Positions 38,035 to 46,344 of a DNA stretch of 64,000 bases are shown piece by piece (the stretch's first letter is position 1; every line of letters starts with the position of its first letter). The translations under genes were made by a program, and so were the position numbers. Source of the DNA: Diplocloster modestus (lineage in GTDB: Bacteria > Bacillota > Clostridia > Lachnospirales > Lachnospiraceae); contig NZ_JAHQCX010000001.1 in NCBI RefSeq assembly GCF_019042245.1, positions 248,001 through 312,000 on the forward strand, given 5' to 3'. The notes beneath the pieces were generated by a model. The model had not been told where the DNA came from, searched no databases, and saw only the letters and a list, made by a program, of their open reading frames with translations.

Positions 38035-38638
38035 CTTTAATCCGTCCCGGTATATGGGAACGTCTGGTTACCACTATAGAGCTGCAGATGCATTCCGGCG
38101 ACAGACAGTCTTCGCATTTTCCGGTAACCGCGCAGGGGGTCTTGCGATTGAGACGGATATTATTGGGCGGGGCTGCGATATTGCGGACCCGGTCCATTCC
38201 TGCTTTTACGTCTGGCACCAGTTTGTTCATTCCTGCCATGACGATGACATTGGAAGGACCGAAAGACAGACAGGAAACCCGGTTCCCGGCACCGTCTATG
38301 TTCACCAGCTGTCCGTCCAATGTAATTGCGTTAGAACTCATAAAGAAGTAGTCGCAGACATATATTTTTGACATGATGTCCTTCTTTTCATCCGGTGTGG
38401 AGGCACTGTGACGGTCCAGGAGCGTATGTACGGAATTCTTCAGCGCTTCCATCATTCCGCATTCCTCCAGTGTCATGGATCCTCCCCAGGAGACAACAGA
38501 AGGGGTGTCCATGAACTCCATGGCTTTTGCGACCGCGTCTTCTGATGTGGGACAGTAGTACCCCTCCATCCCTCTTTTTTTAAAATTCTGTATTATGGTG
38601 GTGGCGGCTTTTTCGTAGTATTGCTTTTTAGGTGTCAT
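38003..38638 (-). CDS. LUD-domain protein (lactate-utilisation LutC/YkgG type)
   Basis: 211 residues. The fold is recognisable from SWGGSMTLEECG, YVCDYFFMSSNAITLDGQLVNIDGAGNRV, GPSNVIVMAGMNKLV, and the cysteine-bearing C-terminus GKCEDCLSPECICSS, typical of stand-alone LUD proteins in Clostridia. LUD proteins belong to the lactate oxidation machinery (LutABC), but single copies like this have no settled role. No lutA or lutB is nearby. Its 3' end overlaps the convergent SGNH gene by 32 bp. The long palindrome at 38704 lies directly upstream of its start, in what must be its promoter region. Confidence 0.9.
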   Translation of the reverse strand: MTPKKQYYEKAATTIIQNFKKRGMEGYYCPTSEDAVAKAMEFMDTPSVVSWGGSMTLEECGMMEALKNSVHTLLDRHSASTPDEKKDIMSKIYVCDYFFMSSNAITLDGQLVNIDGAGNRVSCLSFGPSNVIVMAGMNKLVPDVKAGMDRVRNIAAPPNNIRLNRKTPCAVTGKCEDCLSPECICSSIVVTRRSHIPGRIKVILIGEELGY

Positions 38639-38703
38639 GTGATCTTCTCCTTTACATAAAATTTGTTGTGCTGGTTTCTATAACACTGACTCAAAGCCCC
38701 CCC

Positions 38704-39098
38704 GAGACTGTCCGAAAACCAGGGTGCAGCCCGCCAGGTGTCCGCTCTGTACGGACGTATCCTTTGGGGCGCGCCAGGGAGAGCGGTGTCTATGGGCCTC
38801 TTCCTCACATAAGGCGCCCGTGTGAAATCTTAATGAAATCGGGCCGTCCGGTTGTGGGCGAAAGACTGCGTTCCGTGCAGTCTTTCGGTGGCTGTTGAGC
38901 CGCGAATGCATCCGGCATTCGGGGTGAATCAGCCACGTACCCGCAACCGGACGGCCTGATTTCATTTAGATTTAACCGGGTAACAGCCTTAAGTGAGGAA
39001 GAGGCCCATAGACACCGCTCTCCCTGGCGGCGCCCCAAAGGATACGTCCGTACAGAGCGGACACCTGGCGGGCTGCACCCTGGTTTTCGGACAGTCTC
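38704..39098 (+). repeat. Long near-perfect palindrome with conserved branched core, copy A
   Basis: Outer arms 38704-38808 and 38993-39098 are complementary over about 105 bp with one single-base indel (GGGGCGCGCC versus the complement of GGCGGCGCCCC). Between them is a 184-nt core (38809-38992) that closely matches the reverse complement of the core of copy B (53316-53498). The core starts ATAAGGCGCCCG and ends near CCGGGTAACAGCCTT. It contains a long inner stem (AATGAAATC...GATTTCATT), a hairpin (AAAGACTGC/GCAGTCTTT) and a second hairpin (GGTGGCT...AGCCAC enclosing CGAATGC/GCATTCG). The orientation is defined by the core. It lies between the LUD and DegV genes, both on the minus strand, so the core reads antisense to them. 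There is no transposase or gene inside; all overlapping open frames are artefacts of the palindrome. Confidence 0.9.
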
Positions 39099-39173
39099 CC
39101 CCGTATAAGGGAGCGTGTCAGCAGCGATTTGATTAAGCTCTGAAAACAGAATTCTATAAAGGAAAGTAATGAT

Positions 39174-40058
39174 TCAGACGTTGAATTTTTTGATAAAGCA
39201 TGCGCCAATGGCATCAGGGCCTGTATTGGTACCAATGGTTACCCCGATCTGGAATAAGGGATAATCAATCTTACGACCGATCAGCTCTTCCAGCTGTACC
39301 CGAAATGCTTCGGCTTCCTCCACACAAGTACCTGTCGTAACACAGAAATCATAATCCTTGTAATTCTCACCTGTCTCAGAGAAATATTCAGAGACCATGG
39401 ATAAGGCTTTATCTAACGATTTGTTTCTGCCCCGGATCGTTCCGTAGGGCATCAGTTCCCCGTCCTTTAACTGGATCAGCGGTTTCAGATTCAGCATGGT
39501 TCCGGCTATGGAGGATACCTTTCCGATCCGGCCCCCCTTCTGCAGATATTCCAGGGTGCCTACCGTAAACATAATACGGGAGGAGAGTCTTATCTGCTCC
39601 AGCCTTTTGACAGTCTCATCAAGGGAATATCCGGCGTCTCTCATATAAGCTGCCTGCAGTACGGTTAATCCCTCGCAGGCGGTCGCCTGCATCGAATCCA
39701 CTACAGCGATATTGGCATTTGGATAATCCTCTTCCAGAATCATACGGGCCGTCACTGCCGATTGAAAAGAACCGCTGAATTTGGATGTCAGACAGACACA
39801 TAGGATATCCCTGCCTTCCTTCAATGTTTCCTTAAATTTTACCAGGTAATCCTGCACAGAAGGCAGAGAGGTTTTGGGAAAAACCTTTTCGGAAGTCAGG
39901 CGTGTGTAAAAATCTGATATGGACAATTCTTCGATCTCTTTTTCATAGTGCTCCTGATCAAAAGAAACATAGAATGGAATTCTCTTGATTTTATATTGAT
40001 TCAACAGGTCTGTCGGTGTGTCACAGGACGAATCGCAGAATATTTCAAAATTATGCAT
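39174..40058 (-). CDS. DegV-family fatty-acid-binding protein
   Basis: 294 residues, the normal family length. It opens with FEIFCDSSCDTP, where DegV proteins bind the lipid head group, followed by KTSLPSVQDY and a conserved TVGTLEYLQKGGRIGKV segment. DegV/FakB proteins bind a fatty acid and present it to the FakA kinase for phosphorylation, feeding phospholipid synthesis; no fakA is in the window. A clear AAGGAG precedes ATG at 40058. The next plus-strand gene is divergent. Confidence 0.93.
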   Translation of the reverse strand: MHNFEIFCDSSCDTPTDLLNQYKIKRIPFYVSFDQEHYEKEIEELSISDFYTRLTSEKVFPKTSLPSVQDYLVKFKETLKEGRDILCVCLTSKFSGSFQSAVTARMILEEDYPNANIAVVDSMQATACEGLTVLQAAYMRDAGYSLDETVKRLEQIRLSSRIMFTVGTLEYLQKGGRIGKVSSIAGTMLNLKPLIQLKDGELMPYGTIRGRNKSLDKALSMVSEYFSETGENYKDYDFCVTTGTCVEEAEAFRVQLEELIGRKIDYPLFQIGVTIGTNTGPDAIGACFIKKFNV

Positions 40059-40112
40059 AAAGTCTCCTTTTCCGTGCTCGTTTTATGTCATGAATTACAG
40101 CATCCCTTAATG

Positions 40113-40160
40113 CATGCCCTTCGGGCGGGGGCGCGGCGCAGCCGCTCCATAAGGTATAGA
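40113..40160 (+). repeat. 48-bp double-hairpin repeat, copy R1
   Basis: Begins CATGCCC and ends GCTCCATAAGGTATAGA. It forms two small hairpins: GCCC-TTC-GGGC (40116-40126) and GCGGC-GCA-GCCGC (40133-40145). A second copy with the same layout lies at 58949-58996; the stems differ by paired changes while the 3' tail CTCCATAAGGTATAGA is identical. Confidence 0.8.
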
Positions 40161-40308
40161 TTTTATTATATCATACTTTTGGATTTCTGCTATAACAATT
40201 TTTTCTATCAGAAATACTTGGGATGTATCGATAATTTATATGAAATTTTGTAAAAGATATCAATTCATCACAAGTTTTTTGCTCAGATATGATATATTTT
40301 CCATAATC

Positions 40309-40317
40309 TGGTATAAT
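40309..40317 (+). promoter_or_regulatory. Extended -10 promoter of pepF
   Basis: TGGTATAAT, an extended -10 element, 73 bp before the start codon; no good -35 was found at 17 bp. Confidence 0.5.
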
Positions 40318-40389
40318 ACAGAGTAATAGAAAATTCAGTGCAGGATCCGGCGCTGTGAATTTGATTATATAATTTGGAGGAGACAGAAT

Positions 40390-42192
40390 ATGAAATCGGT
40401 ACCGAGAAGAGAAGATATGGATAAAACCTATTGCTGGGCAATGGAGGACCTATACAGGACAGAAAAGGACTGGGAGGCGGACTTGCGGAAGCTGTCGCAA
40501 ATGGAAACACAGATTACAGCCTACCGCAGACGCCTGGCAGAGAGCGGAGCGGTTCTTCTGGAAGCCTTGAGAAAGCAGGATGAGATGTCGAAGCTGCTGG
40601 AAAAGGTATATGTATATGCAAGTCAGAAATCCCATGAGGATATGGGGAACGCCCATTTTCAGGAACTGTCCAGCAAAGCATCCGTGCTGATGATGAAACT
40701 GGAGGCTGCAGGTTCGTATTTTGTGCCGGAGCTGCTGGCCATGCCGGAAGAGAAGCTTGAAGAATATCTGCGGGAAACACCCGGGCTGCAGGAATACCGG
40801 CATTATTTAGAAAATATAATGAGGCAGAAAAAACATGTGCTCTCAGAAGAAATGGAAGAATTGCTGGCTCAGGCCCAGGAGGTGGCACAGGGGCCATCCG
40901 ATATATTTACCATGTTCAATAACGCGGATCTGAAATTCGGAATGATAAAAAATGAGAACGGTGAGGAGACGGAGCTGACCCACGGCCGGTTTATTACCTT
41001 TATGGAGAGCCAGGACCGCCGGGTGCGAAAAGAGGCATTTAAACAGATGTACCAGGCCTATGACGGTTTCCGCAACACGCTGGCCGCTGCCTATCGGGCC
41101 AATGTAAAACAGGAAATATTTTTTGCAAACGCAAGGCATTACGGTTCCTCCCTTGAAATGGCCCTGGACGGCAGCAACATACCAGCGGCCGTCTATGACA
41201 GCCTGATCGGGACGGTTCACGAAAACCTGCCTCTGCTGCACCGGTATGTACGGCTGCGGAAGCGGCTGCTGGGCGTGGAGGAACTTCATATGTATGATCT
41301 CTATGTACCAATGATTCCGGAGGTGGATATGAAGATCCCGTATGAAGAGGCGAAAGAGATTGTTAAATCAGGTCTGAAACCCCTTGGCAGTGATTACCTT
41401 GGTGTGCTGGAAGAGGGATACAAAGGCGGATGGATCGATGTCTATGAGAATCAGGGAAAGAGAAGCGGAGCCTACTCCTGGGGGGCCTACGGTACCCATC
41501 CCTATGTACTGCTGAACTATCAGGATAATCTGAATAACGTTTTTACGCTGGCTCATGAAATGGGCCATGCGCTGCATTCCTGGTACTCGGATGAGGCGCA
41601 GCCCTATATCTATGCCGGCTACAAGATTTTTGTGGCGGAGGTGGCCTCCACCTGCAATGAATCGCTGCTGATTCACCATCTTCTGGAGACGACCAGCGAT
41701 CCGAAGAAGAGGGCCTACCTGGTGAATTATTTCCTGGAACAGTTCCGGGGAACCCTGTATCGGCAGACCATGTTCGCGGAATTTGAAAAAATAACGCATC
41801 TGAAAGAGGCGGAAGGAGAAGTCCTTACTCCGGAGACGCTGTGCGCGATCTATTATGAGCTCAATAAAAAATATTTTGGAGATGATATTGTTGTGGATGA
41901 GGCGATCGCCATGGAGTGGGCCAGGATTCCCCATTTCTATACATCCTTCTATGTCTATCAGTATGCCACCGGATTCTCCGCCGCCATTGCGATCAGCCGG
42001 AAAATCCTGGCGGGGGATCAGGAGGTATTAAAAGGATACCGCCAGTTCTTGAGTAGCGGAAGCTCACTGTATCCGATCGAACTGCTGAAACTGGCTGGGG
42101 TGGATATGACGACGAAGGAGCCGGTAGAGGAAGCGTTAAAGCTGTTCGGTAACCTGCTCTATGAGATGGAACAGATTATGGCTCAGCGCTGA
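40390..42192 (+). CDS. pepF: Oligoendopeptidase F (M3 metallopeptidase)
   Basis: 600 residues, the standard PepF length. The zinc site HEMGH (His389, His393) lies in LAHEMGHALHSWYS, and the downstream glutamate is in VAEVASTCNES. The C-terminal part includes YQYATGFSAAIAISRKIL, which lines the substrate channel in this family. It cleaves peptides of roughly 7-17 residues in the cytoplasm, for peptide nutrition or clearance of signal peptides. GGAGG precedes ATG at 40390. A strong terminator follows, so it is a single-gene unit. Confidence 0.96.
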   Translation: MKSVPRREDMDKTYCWAMEDLYRTEKDWEADLRKLSQMETQITAYRRRLAESGAVLLEALRKQDEMSKLLEKVYVYASQKSHEDMGNAHFQELSSKASVLMMKLEAAGSYFVPELLAMPEEKLEEYLRETPGLQEYRHYLENIMRQKKHVLSEEMEELLAQAQEVAQGPSDIFTMFNNADLKFGMIKNENGEETELTHGRFITFMESQDRRVRKEAFKQMYQAYDGFRNTLAAAYRANVKQEIFFANARHYGSSLEMALDGSNIPAAVYDSLIGTVHENLPLLHRYVRLRKRLLGVEELHMYDLYVPMIPEVDMKIPYEEAKEIVKSGLKPLGSDYLGVLEEGYKGGWIDVYENQGKRSGAYSWGAYGTHPYVLLNYQDNLNNVFTLAHEMGHALHSWYSDEAQPYIYAGYKIFVAEVASTCNESLLIHHLLETTSDPKKRAYLVNYFLEQFRGTLYRQTMFAEFEKITHLKEAEGEVLTPETLCAIYYELNKKYFGDDIVVDEAIAMEWARIPHFYTSFYVYQYATGFSAAIAISRKILAGDQEVLKGYRQFLSSGSSLYPIELLKLAGVDMTTKEPVEEALKLFGNLLYEMEQIMAQR

Positions 42193-42521
42193 CGCAGGAA
42201 TTGATGCAGAAAAATATAGAAAAATCCCTTATAAAAGGGAGGATGCCAAGCAACCGGGTTGCTTGGCATTTATTATGAAAAAGTTTATTCAAATTGTAAC
42301 TTGTCGTCTTATTCATGTGGCAGAACTTTTTTTCTTTTGATAGTATTATTATATGGAATAGAAATGAAGAATTCATGTTACTTAAATGAAACTTTTTTGA
42401 ATGATATTTGAATAAACTATGAACTTTGGACCAAAACAAAAAGAAACATATTACGATGACAACGATAGACAGAAGCCCACCTTTTCTGATAAAATAGAAA
42501 AAAACCTCCGGGAGGATGACG
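42193..42521. other. Gene-free interval after pepF
   Basis: 329 bp: the pepF terminator (42244-42268), then AT-rich DNA with a weak candidate promoter near the 3' end (TAGACA at 42466, TAAAAT at 42490, 18-bp spacing). Nothing else was seen. Confidence 0.4.
42244..42270 (+). terminator. Intrinsic terminator of pepF
   Basis: Stem TGCCAAGCAA / TTGCTTGGCA with a CCGGG loop, followed by TTTATTATG. Confidence 0.8.
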
Positions 42522-43547
42522 ATGGTTATTACATATAAGTGTCCAAATTGCGGCGCCGATCTGGTATTTGACAGCGAAAAGCAGAAACTGGTCTGCGGCC
42601 ATTGCGGGACAGAAAAATCAGTGGAAGAAATGGAACGGATAACCGCTTCCAAAACGAAAGATGACACAGGGCAAAGAGCAGAATTTAAGATGTTCCACTG
42701 CCCGACCTGCGGCGCAGAGATTCTGACGGATGAGCACACCAGTGCCACATTCTGCAGTTACTGCGGAAGTACGGCGCTTATTGAGAGCCGGCTCACGGAT
42801 GAGTTGGCACCGGCCTATGTAATTCCGTTTAAGATTAACAGGGAGCAGGCCAAAGAAGCTTATCTGCGCTGGACTAAGAAGGGGAAGCTCACGCCCCGGG
42901 AGTTTTCCAGCCAGAGCACCATCGAAAAAATCAGTGGCATCTATGTGCCGTACTGGATATACGATTATAACACTCATGTAAAATTAAGGGCGGATTGTAC
43001 CAGAATCCGTACGGAGCGCCGGGGAGATACGGAATACACCCATACGGATCATTTTGATGTATACCGGGAAGTGGCCGCTGCTTTTGAAAAAGTGCCTGCT
43101 GACGCATCCGAAAAAATGGCCGATGATGTGATGGACCGGTTGGAGCCTTTTGATTACAGTGCCATGAAGCAGTTCGAAATGCCTTATCTCTCCGGCTATC
43201 TGGCCGAAAAATATAATTTTACCGATGAAGAGTTAAAAAACAGGATCGAAAAACGGATCCGTCAATACGCGGCTTCCTCTACCCGGGAGACCATAGGCGG
43301 TTACGCCTCTGTGAATGTTCTTCAGGAAAATGTAAATATGGCGGAGAAGAAAGCGGACTATGTACTGCTCCCGGTCTGGATGCTGAACTACCGCTATCAG
43401 AACAAAAACTACCAGTTTGCCATGAACGGGCAGACCGGAAAGATCGTCGGAAAACTTCCCGCAAGCAGGGGCCGGGCAGCTGCCTGGTTCGCCGGGGTGT
43501 CGGCTGTTGTATTTCTGATTTTATCCGTCATCGGAATCTTACTTTAA
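42522..43547 (+). CDS. Zinc-ribbon membrane-tethered protein (TFIIB-type ribbon), function unknown
   Basis: 341 residues from ATG at 42522 (GGAGG at 42511-42515 is well spaced for this start and too close for ATG 42516). Two zinc ribbons lie at the N-terminus: CPNCGADL...CGHCGT (about 7-30) and CPTCGAEI...CSYCGS (about 56-80). A central region (about 95-300) of soluble mixed fold contains IYVPYWIYDYNTH, and a single C-terminal membrane helix (about 318-340) anchors it. Such proteins are common next to TPM-domain genes, as here, 13 bp before the next start. The role is unknown; membrane or envelope quality control is a guess. Confidence 0.82.
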   Translation: MVITYKCPNCGADLVFDSEKQKLVCGHCGTEKSVEEMERITASKTKDDTGQRAEFKMFHCPTCGAEILTDEHTSATFCSYCGSTALIESRLTDELAPAYVIPFKINREQAKEAYLRWTKKGKLTPREFSSQSTIEKISGIYVPYWIYDYNTHVKLRADCTRIRTERRGDTEYTHTDHFDVYREVAAAFEKVPADASEKMADDVMDRLEPFDYSAMKQFEMPYLSGYLAEKYNFTDEELKNRIEKRIRQYAASSTRETIGGYASVNVLQENVNMAEKKADYVLLPVWMLNYRYQNKNYQFAMNGQTGKIVGKLPASRGRAAAWFAGVSAVVFLILSVIGILL

Positions 43548-43560
43548 GGAGGGCAAAAGA

Positions 43561-44319
43561 TTGAAGAAAAAGCTTTCATTTATCTGTTTCATCATCGCTA
43601 TATTCTTATTCGCCACCGGATTCCGCAGTGACGAGCAGAAAGTTTACGACAATGCAGGACTCCTGACAGAACAGGAAGCGGCAAGACTGCAGGGACAGTG
43701 TATCGAGACTGCCCAAATCAACGGGATCGACATCATCATCGTTACAGAGAATGGCCTCCAGGGAAAATCCCCCATGGACTATGCGGACGATTTTTACGAT
43801 GAACACGCATTTGGCTACGAACAGGAACATGGAACCGGAATCCTGCTTCTGGTAGATATGCAGAACAGAGATTGGTGGATCTCCACATCCGGAGAAGCCA
43901 TGCACTATTTCCCGGTAAAACGGACAGACAAGATGGGAGAAAACATTGCTGCCCATCTGTCCAAAGCCGAATACGTGGAAGCTTTTGAGACCTTTATCGC
44001 AGAGACCGGAAAATACATGGGGAAAGATCCCAAACAGGACGGTCTGGCCGTAAAACTCCTCATTTTCCTGGGAATCGCGCTGATATCCGGTGCCATAGTC
44101 ACCGGTATCCTGTACCACCGTCAGAAGACCCCGATGACGGTCAACAGCAGGACTTACATGAAGGGGCATCAGCCCAGTGTACTTCAGCAGTATGACCACT
44201 ACACACACACCACTACCGTGACCAGACATATAGAACGTGACTCGGGAGGTTCCGGCGGAAGCGGTGCCCATATCAGCAGCGGCGGACACAGCCACGGAGG
44301 CAGCGGGGGAAAATTCTAG
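43561..44319 (+). CDS. TPM-domain membrane protein with Gly/Ser/His-rich tail
   Basis: 252 residues, TTG start at 43561 seven bases after AAGGAGGGC. Signal sequence (1-20), extracellular TPM domain (about 28-155, with VYDNAGLLTEQE and DIIIVTENG), one membrane helix (about 165-186), and a cytoplasmic tail ending in Gly/Ser/His-rich sequence. TPM proteins are linked to acid phosphatase activity and to photosystem repair in other lineages; in Firmicutes the role is unclear. It forms a pair with the zinc-ribbon protein upstream. The His-rich tail may bind metal (inference). Confidence 0.88.
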   Translation: MKKKLSFICFIIAIFLFATGFRSDEQKVYDNAGLLTEQEAARLQGQCIETAQINGIDIIIVTENGLQGKSPMDYADDFYDEHAFGYEQEHGTGILLLVDMQNRDWWISTSGEAMHYFPVKRTDKMGENIAAHLSKAEYVEAFETFIAETGKYMGKDPKQDGLAVKLLIFLGIALISGAIVTGILYHRQKTPMTVNSRTYMKGHQPSVLQQYDHYTHTTTVTRHIERDSGGSGGSGAHISSGGHSHGGSGGKF

Positions 44320-44357
44320 TTACTATCCATGTTCTAGTGAATGACAAGAAAAAATAG

Positions 44358-44385
44358 TTGACAACTGGAAAAATTTGTGTATAAT
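44358..44385 (+). promoter_or_regulatory. Promoter of glnK-amt
   Basis: TTGACA (44358-44363), 16-bp spacer, TATAAT (44380-44385). Transcription would begin near 44392, directly before the attenuator hairpins. Confidence 0.75.
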
Positions 44386-44397
44386 AAAATTCATTAA

Positions 44398-44440
44398 AAG
44401 ACGAAGGCGTTTTCTTAAGAAATTAAGAGACGTCTTTTTT
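44398..44440 (+). promoter_or_regulatory. Leader attenuator of glnK: competing hairpin and terminator
   Basis: A small hairpin AAGAC-GAAGGC-GTTTT (44398-44413) overlaps a terminator whose left arm is 44406-44418 (GGCGTTTTCTTAA) and right arm 44423-44434 (TTAAGAGACGTC), followed by six T. The two cannot form together. The same layout, including the shared AAGGCGTT, occurs before glnN. Confidence 0.6.
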
Positions 44441-44523
44441 GTTTCTGGATTATATAATTCTTGTCTTTTAGACATAGGAAAGCCGGTACCCTTTCTGCCA
44501 ATCAGCCATGAGGAGGTAGTGTT

Positions 44524-44862
44524 ATGAGAAAACTGGAAATCATAGTAAAACCAGAAAAACTGGAAGCAGTGAAAGAAATCCTGGAAGAGTGTGAAGCCAA
44601 TGGCGTTATGATCAGCAATATTATGGGTTATGGAAATCAAAAAGGATACACGAAGATGTATCGCGGCACAAAATACAATGTAAACCTTCTGCCGAAAGTG
44701 AAAGTGGAGACGGTGATACCAAAGGAAATGGCTGAGACGGTCATTGATAAAATCGTCTCGGCAATCAATACCGGCAGCTACGGTGACGGGAAAATATTTG
44801 TCTATGATGTGGAAGACGCGGTCCGGATTCGTACCGGGGAGCATGGACAGGAAGCACTATAA
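44524..44862 (+). CDS. glnK: Nitrogen regulatory protein PII
   Basis: 112 residues, the standard PII size. The T-loop region (QKGYTKMYRGTKYNVNLLP) keeps Tyr51, the uridylylation site in proteobacteria; whether it is modified here is unknown. The B-loop region reads TGSYGDGKIFVYDVEDAVRIRTGE, with the ATP/ADP-binding residues. PII binds ATP/ADP and 2-oxoglutarate and blocks the ammonium channel when nitrogen is plentiful. The amt gene follows, the usual glnK-amt order. An attenuator in its leader suggests nitrogen-responsive transcription. Confidence 0.96.
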   Translation: MRKLEIIVKPEKLEAVKEILEECEANGVMISNIMGYGNQKGYTKMYRGTKYNVNLLPKVKVETVIPKEMAETVIDKIVSAINTGSYGDGKIFVYDVEDAVRIRTGEHGQEAL

Positions 44863-44914
44863 GAATTTGTAAGAATCAATGGAACGATAGTTTACCATAT
44901 ACGGGATAATAACA

Positions 44915-44955
44915 TTATCAAGGGAGATAATTGCAAACGGCAGTTATCTCTTTTT
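44915..44955 (+). promoter_or_regulatory. Attenuator between glnK and amt
   Basis: Hairpin TTATC-AAGGGA-GATAA (44915-44930) has a six-base loop with A at position 1 and G at position 4. It overlaps a terminator (GAGATAATTGC 44924-44934, loop AAACG, GCAGTTATCTC 44940-44950, then TTTTT). The shared GATAA makes them exclusive. A1/G4 six-base loops before terminators are the known target of ANTAR-domain antiterminators. Confidence 0.65.
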
Positions 44956-45054
44956 CAATTACTGGATGAAGTACACCGTTGAAAAAAGTATCTTTTGAAA
45001 TTCACCCTGAAATCAACGGAAAAAATATCCTAATTTCTATGAGGAGGAATGATT

Positions 45055-46299
45055 ATGAATTTATCGGACTTAGTTACTTCCACAGGAGATCAGCTGGGAT
45101 CGGTTGAACTTCTGATGAATATTATGTGGACAATGCTCGGCGCATTTCTTGTATACTTTATGCAGGCAGGCTTTGCGATGGTGGAGACAGGGTTTACCAG
45201 AGCGAAAAATGCCGGAAATATTATTATGAAAAATATGATGGATTTTGTGATCGGAAGCCTGTTCTTCTTTATCATTGGCTTCGCGCTGATGTTCGGATCA
45301 GATATGGGCGGTGTGATCGGAACCAGTGGTTTTTTCAATCCTACCGTGCTGCAGGATGTGACCTCGCTGCCAATCGGAACCTTTCTCTTCTTCCATACGG
45401 TCTTTTGTGCTACCGCGGCCACGATCGTATCCGGGGCAATGGCAGAGCGGACCAAATTCGTATCTTATCTGATCTACAGCGCATGCATCAGTATTTTTAT
45501 CTATCCGGTTACCGGGCATTGGATCTGGGGCGGCGGCTGGCTTTCTCAGATGGGCTTTCATGATTTCGCCGGTTCCACAGCGGTACATATGGTAGGCGGT
45601 GTATGTGCCCTCGTCGGAGCATGGCTGTTAGGACCGAGAACTGGTAAATACACTAAGGAGGGAAAAACCAATGCGGTTCCGGGCCATAATATCCCGATCG
45701 GCGCTCTGGGCGTATTTATCCTCTGGTTCTGCTGGTTTGGGTTCAATTGTGGTTCGACCACAGCGGCGTCCACTTCCATTGGTGACATCGCCATGACTAC
45801 GAACCTGGCGGCAGCGGCGTCCACTCTGGCGACACTTATTTTTACCTGGATCAAATACGGGAAACCGGACGTTTCCATGACTCTGAATGGATCACTGGCC
45901 GGCCTGGTAGCGATCACTGCCGGCTGCGATGTAGTATCCAATTGGGAAGCGATCCTGATCGGCCTGATCGCCGGAGTATTCGTGGTATTGGTGATCGAAT
46001 TCGTCGATAGGGTGCTCAAGGTCGATGATCCCGTCGGGGCGATCGGTGTTCACGGAGCCTGCGGTATTCTAGGTACACTCCTGACGGGAGTATTCGGAAC
46101 CGGGTGCAGCCTGCTGACACAGCTAATTGGTGTAGGTTCCGTACTGATATATGTATTAATTCTTGCTTTTATTATCTTCTTCGTGTTGAAAAAAACCGTC
46201 GGCCTTCGGGTCAATGAGACGGAAGAGTACGAAGGACTGGATCTCCATGAGCACGGGATGTCCGCGTATGCCAACTTCCGGTTTCATGAAGACCGTTAA
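45055..46299 (+). CDS. amt: Ammonium transporter
   Basis: 414 residues with about eleven membrane helices, starting at ATG 45055 (GGAGG at 45043-45047; ATG 45049 is too close). Family landmarks: MVETGFTRAKNAGNIIMKN, GHWIWGGGWL, DFAGSTAVHMVGG (pore His), FNCGSTTAAS and the second pore His in VGAIGVHGACG. It conducts ammonium into the cell and is gated by GlnK from the gene upstream. A strong terminator follows. Confidence 0.97.
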   Translation: MNLSDLVTSTGDQLGSVELLMNIMWTMLGAFLVYFMQAGFAMVETGFTRAKNAGNIIMKNMMDFVIGSLFFFIIGFALMFGSDMGGVIGTSGFFNPTVLQDVTSLPIGTFLFFHTVFCATAATIVSGAMAERTKFVSYLIYSACISIFIYPVTGHWIWGGGWLSQMGFHDFAGSTAVHMVGGVCALVGAWLLGPRTGKYTKEGKTNAVPGHNIPIGALGVFILWFCWFGFNCGSTTAASTSIGDIAMTTNLAAAASTLATLIFTWIKYGKPDVSMTLNGSLAGLVAITAGCDVVSNWEAILIGLIAGVFVVLVIEFVDRVLKVDDPVGAIGVHGACGILGTLLTGVFGTGCSLLTQLIGVGSVLIYVLILAFIIFFVLKKTVGLRVNETEEYEGLDLHEHGMSAYANFRFHEDR

Positions 46300-46344
46300 C
46301 TCAGAGTTTCTCTTATTTCCCTCTGTTGTACATATAGGATTCAG

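Larger units (their letters stand above)
40059..40389. other. Divergent intergenic region, degV-like / pepF
   Basis: 331 bp. It contains repeat copy R1 (40113-40160), AT-rich DNA, and an extended -10 promoter for pepF (TGGTATAAT at 40309-40317). No gene was seen. Confidence 0.5.

Noticed and set aside
38704..39098. Insertion sequence or group II intron
   Set aside because: No transposase, reverse transcriptase or target-site duplication is visible; the element is under 400 bp and symmetric.
38632..39235. Several open frames on both strands through the long palindrome (copy A)
   Set aside because: They follow the inverted repeat symmetry, lack ribosome binding sites and have no recognisable protein sequence; similar frames appear on the opposite arm.
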